Shown here: positions 6,572-6,980 of the stretch, in pieces
How positions within the stretch are numbered: position 1 is the stretch's first letter
How the letters are laid out: every line of letters starts with the position of its first letter
DNA from: Phycisphaerales bacterium
GTDB lineage: Bacteria; Planctomycetota; Phycisphaerae; Sedimentisphaerales; Anaerohalosphaeraceae
Reading direction: 5' to 3'
Length of the DNA stretch: 6,980 nt
Assembly (NCBI GenBank): GCA_003152975.1
Contig: PMBP01000182.1
Coordinates: 257 to 7,236 of the forward strand
Made by a program: the position numbers and the translations under genes
Notes under the pieces: generated by a model
The model's input: only the letters and a program-made list of their open reading frames with translations
The model's database searches: none
Told to the model about the DNA's origin: nothing

Positions 6572-6980
6572 ATGGGCCAGACGATCGCCTGTGCCAACCA
6601 GAAGGGTGGTGTCGGCAAGACCACCACGGTGGTCAATCTGGCGACCTATCTGGCTCTCTCGGGCGAACGGGTCCTCGTCATCGACCTCGACCCGCAGGGG
6701 AACGCCACCAGCGGGTTCGGGATCGACAAACGGTCGATGACCGCCTCGATCTACGACGCGGTCATCGGCTCGACAGCGATGGCCGACCTTCGCCTCGGCA
6801 CGAAGGTCGTCGGTCTCGACCTGATCCCGTCCTCGACGGCCCTGGCCGGCGCCGAGGTCGAACTCGCCGGGTACCTGGCTCGTGAGCGGCGGGTGGCGGC
6901 AGGACTCGAAGGGATCGTCGAGGCCTATGACTACGTGTTCCTCGATTGCCCGCCATCGCTCGGCCTGCTGACCGTCAACG
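6572..6980 (+). CDS. parA: Chromosome-partitioning ATPase ParA (Soj family), N-terminal part, cut by window end
   Basis: ParA is a dimerising ATPase that coats the nucleoid and is released by ParB-parS complexes, pulling replicated origins apart. The 136 visible residues start almost directly with the deviant Walker A motif K11-G-G-V-G-K16-T-T, including the signature lysine K11. They continue with the switch motif D38-L-D-P-Q-G-N44 and Walker B F123-L-D-C-P-P-S129. No N-terminal helix-turn-helix extension is present, so it is the short chromosomal type rather than the P1-plasmid type. It could be confused with MinD or other MRP-type ATPases, but DPQGN, DCPPSLG and the two parS sites just upstream favour ParA. 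ATG 6572 is preceded by GGGGG (6563-6567), four bases away, and overlaps the TGA of a short upstream frame (TGATG). parB would be expected downstream, outside the window. Confidence 0.93.
   Translation, partial: MGQTIACANQKGGVGKTTTVVNLATYLALSGERVLVIDLDPQGNATSGFGIDKRSMTASIYDAVIGSTAMADLRLGTKVVGLDLIPSSTALAGAEVELAGYLARERRVAAGLEGIVEAYDYVFLDCPPSLGLLTVN

Noticed and set aside
6396..6572. A GTG-started 58-codon + strand frame leading into the parA start
   Set aside because: It runs over a parS site and a promoter-like element and has no family resemblance; a GC-rich region easily leaves such a frame open.
1..6980. Mobile element, CRISPR array, defence system or novel multi-gene system
   Set aside because: No transposase, integrase, terminal repeats, regularly spaced direct repeats or unfamiliar conserved gene block was seen; all real genes belong to known cell-wall and partition families.

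Overview
The window holds bacterial cell-shape and chromosome-partition genes, but it looks like two different genomes joined inside one gene. The left part (1 to about 4734) is a rod-shape cluster on the + strand: the 3' end of mreB, then mreC, mreD and mrdA (PBP2), closely spaced or overlapping as in an operon. The protein style (PBP2 with a long helical insert, FtsI-like tail of the next gene) suggests a Planctomycetota-type bacterium, possibly Phycisphaerae-like. This placement is tentative because no search was possible.

Converging on that operon is a minus-strand penicillin-binding protein gene (5638 down to 3815). Its N-terminal half reads as PBP2/MrdA. Its C-terminal transpeptidase half reads as a division PBP (FtsI/PBP3). 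The change falls at the conserved stretch at 4742-4795 (residues 282-299, around LAMVSLPDYD), and base composition changes at the same place. There are 15 runs of three or more A or T in 3815-4733 and none at all in 4734-6269. An in-frame chimeric contig (misassembly at a conserved motif) is the simplest reading; a true recombinant gene is the alternative.

The right part (about 4800-6980) is more GC-rich and of a different style, perhaps Chloroflexota or another high-GC lineage (tentative). It carries a second mreD on the minus strand, translationally coupled to the N-terminal half of PBP2. A 439-bp intergenic region follows with two palindromic parS sites and a likely promoter for mreD. The window ends in the start of a chromosomal parA on the + strand. 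The parS sites plus parA mark a chromosomal partition locus, which usually lies near the replication origin.

Functionally, MreB, MreC, MreD and PBP2 form the elongasome that drives side-wall peptidoglycan synthesis, FtsI cross-links septal peptidoglycan, and ParA acts with ParB bound at parS to segregate origins. Because of the junction, linkage between the left mre operon and the right mreD-mrdA/parABS block should not be taken as real synteny. No RNA genes, insertion sequences, CRISPR arrays or defence systems were seen.
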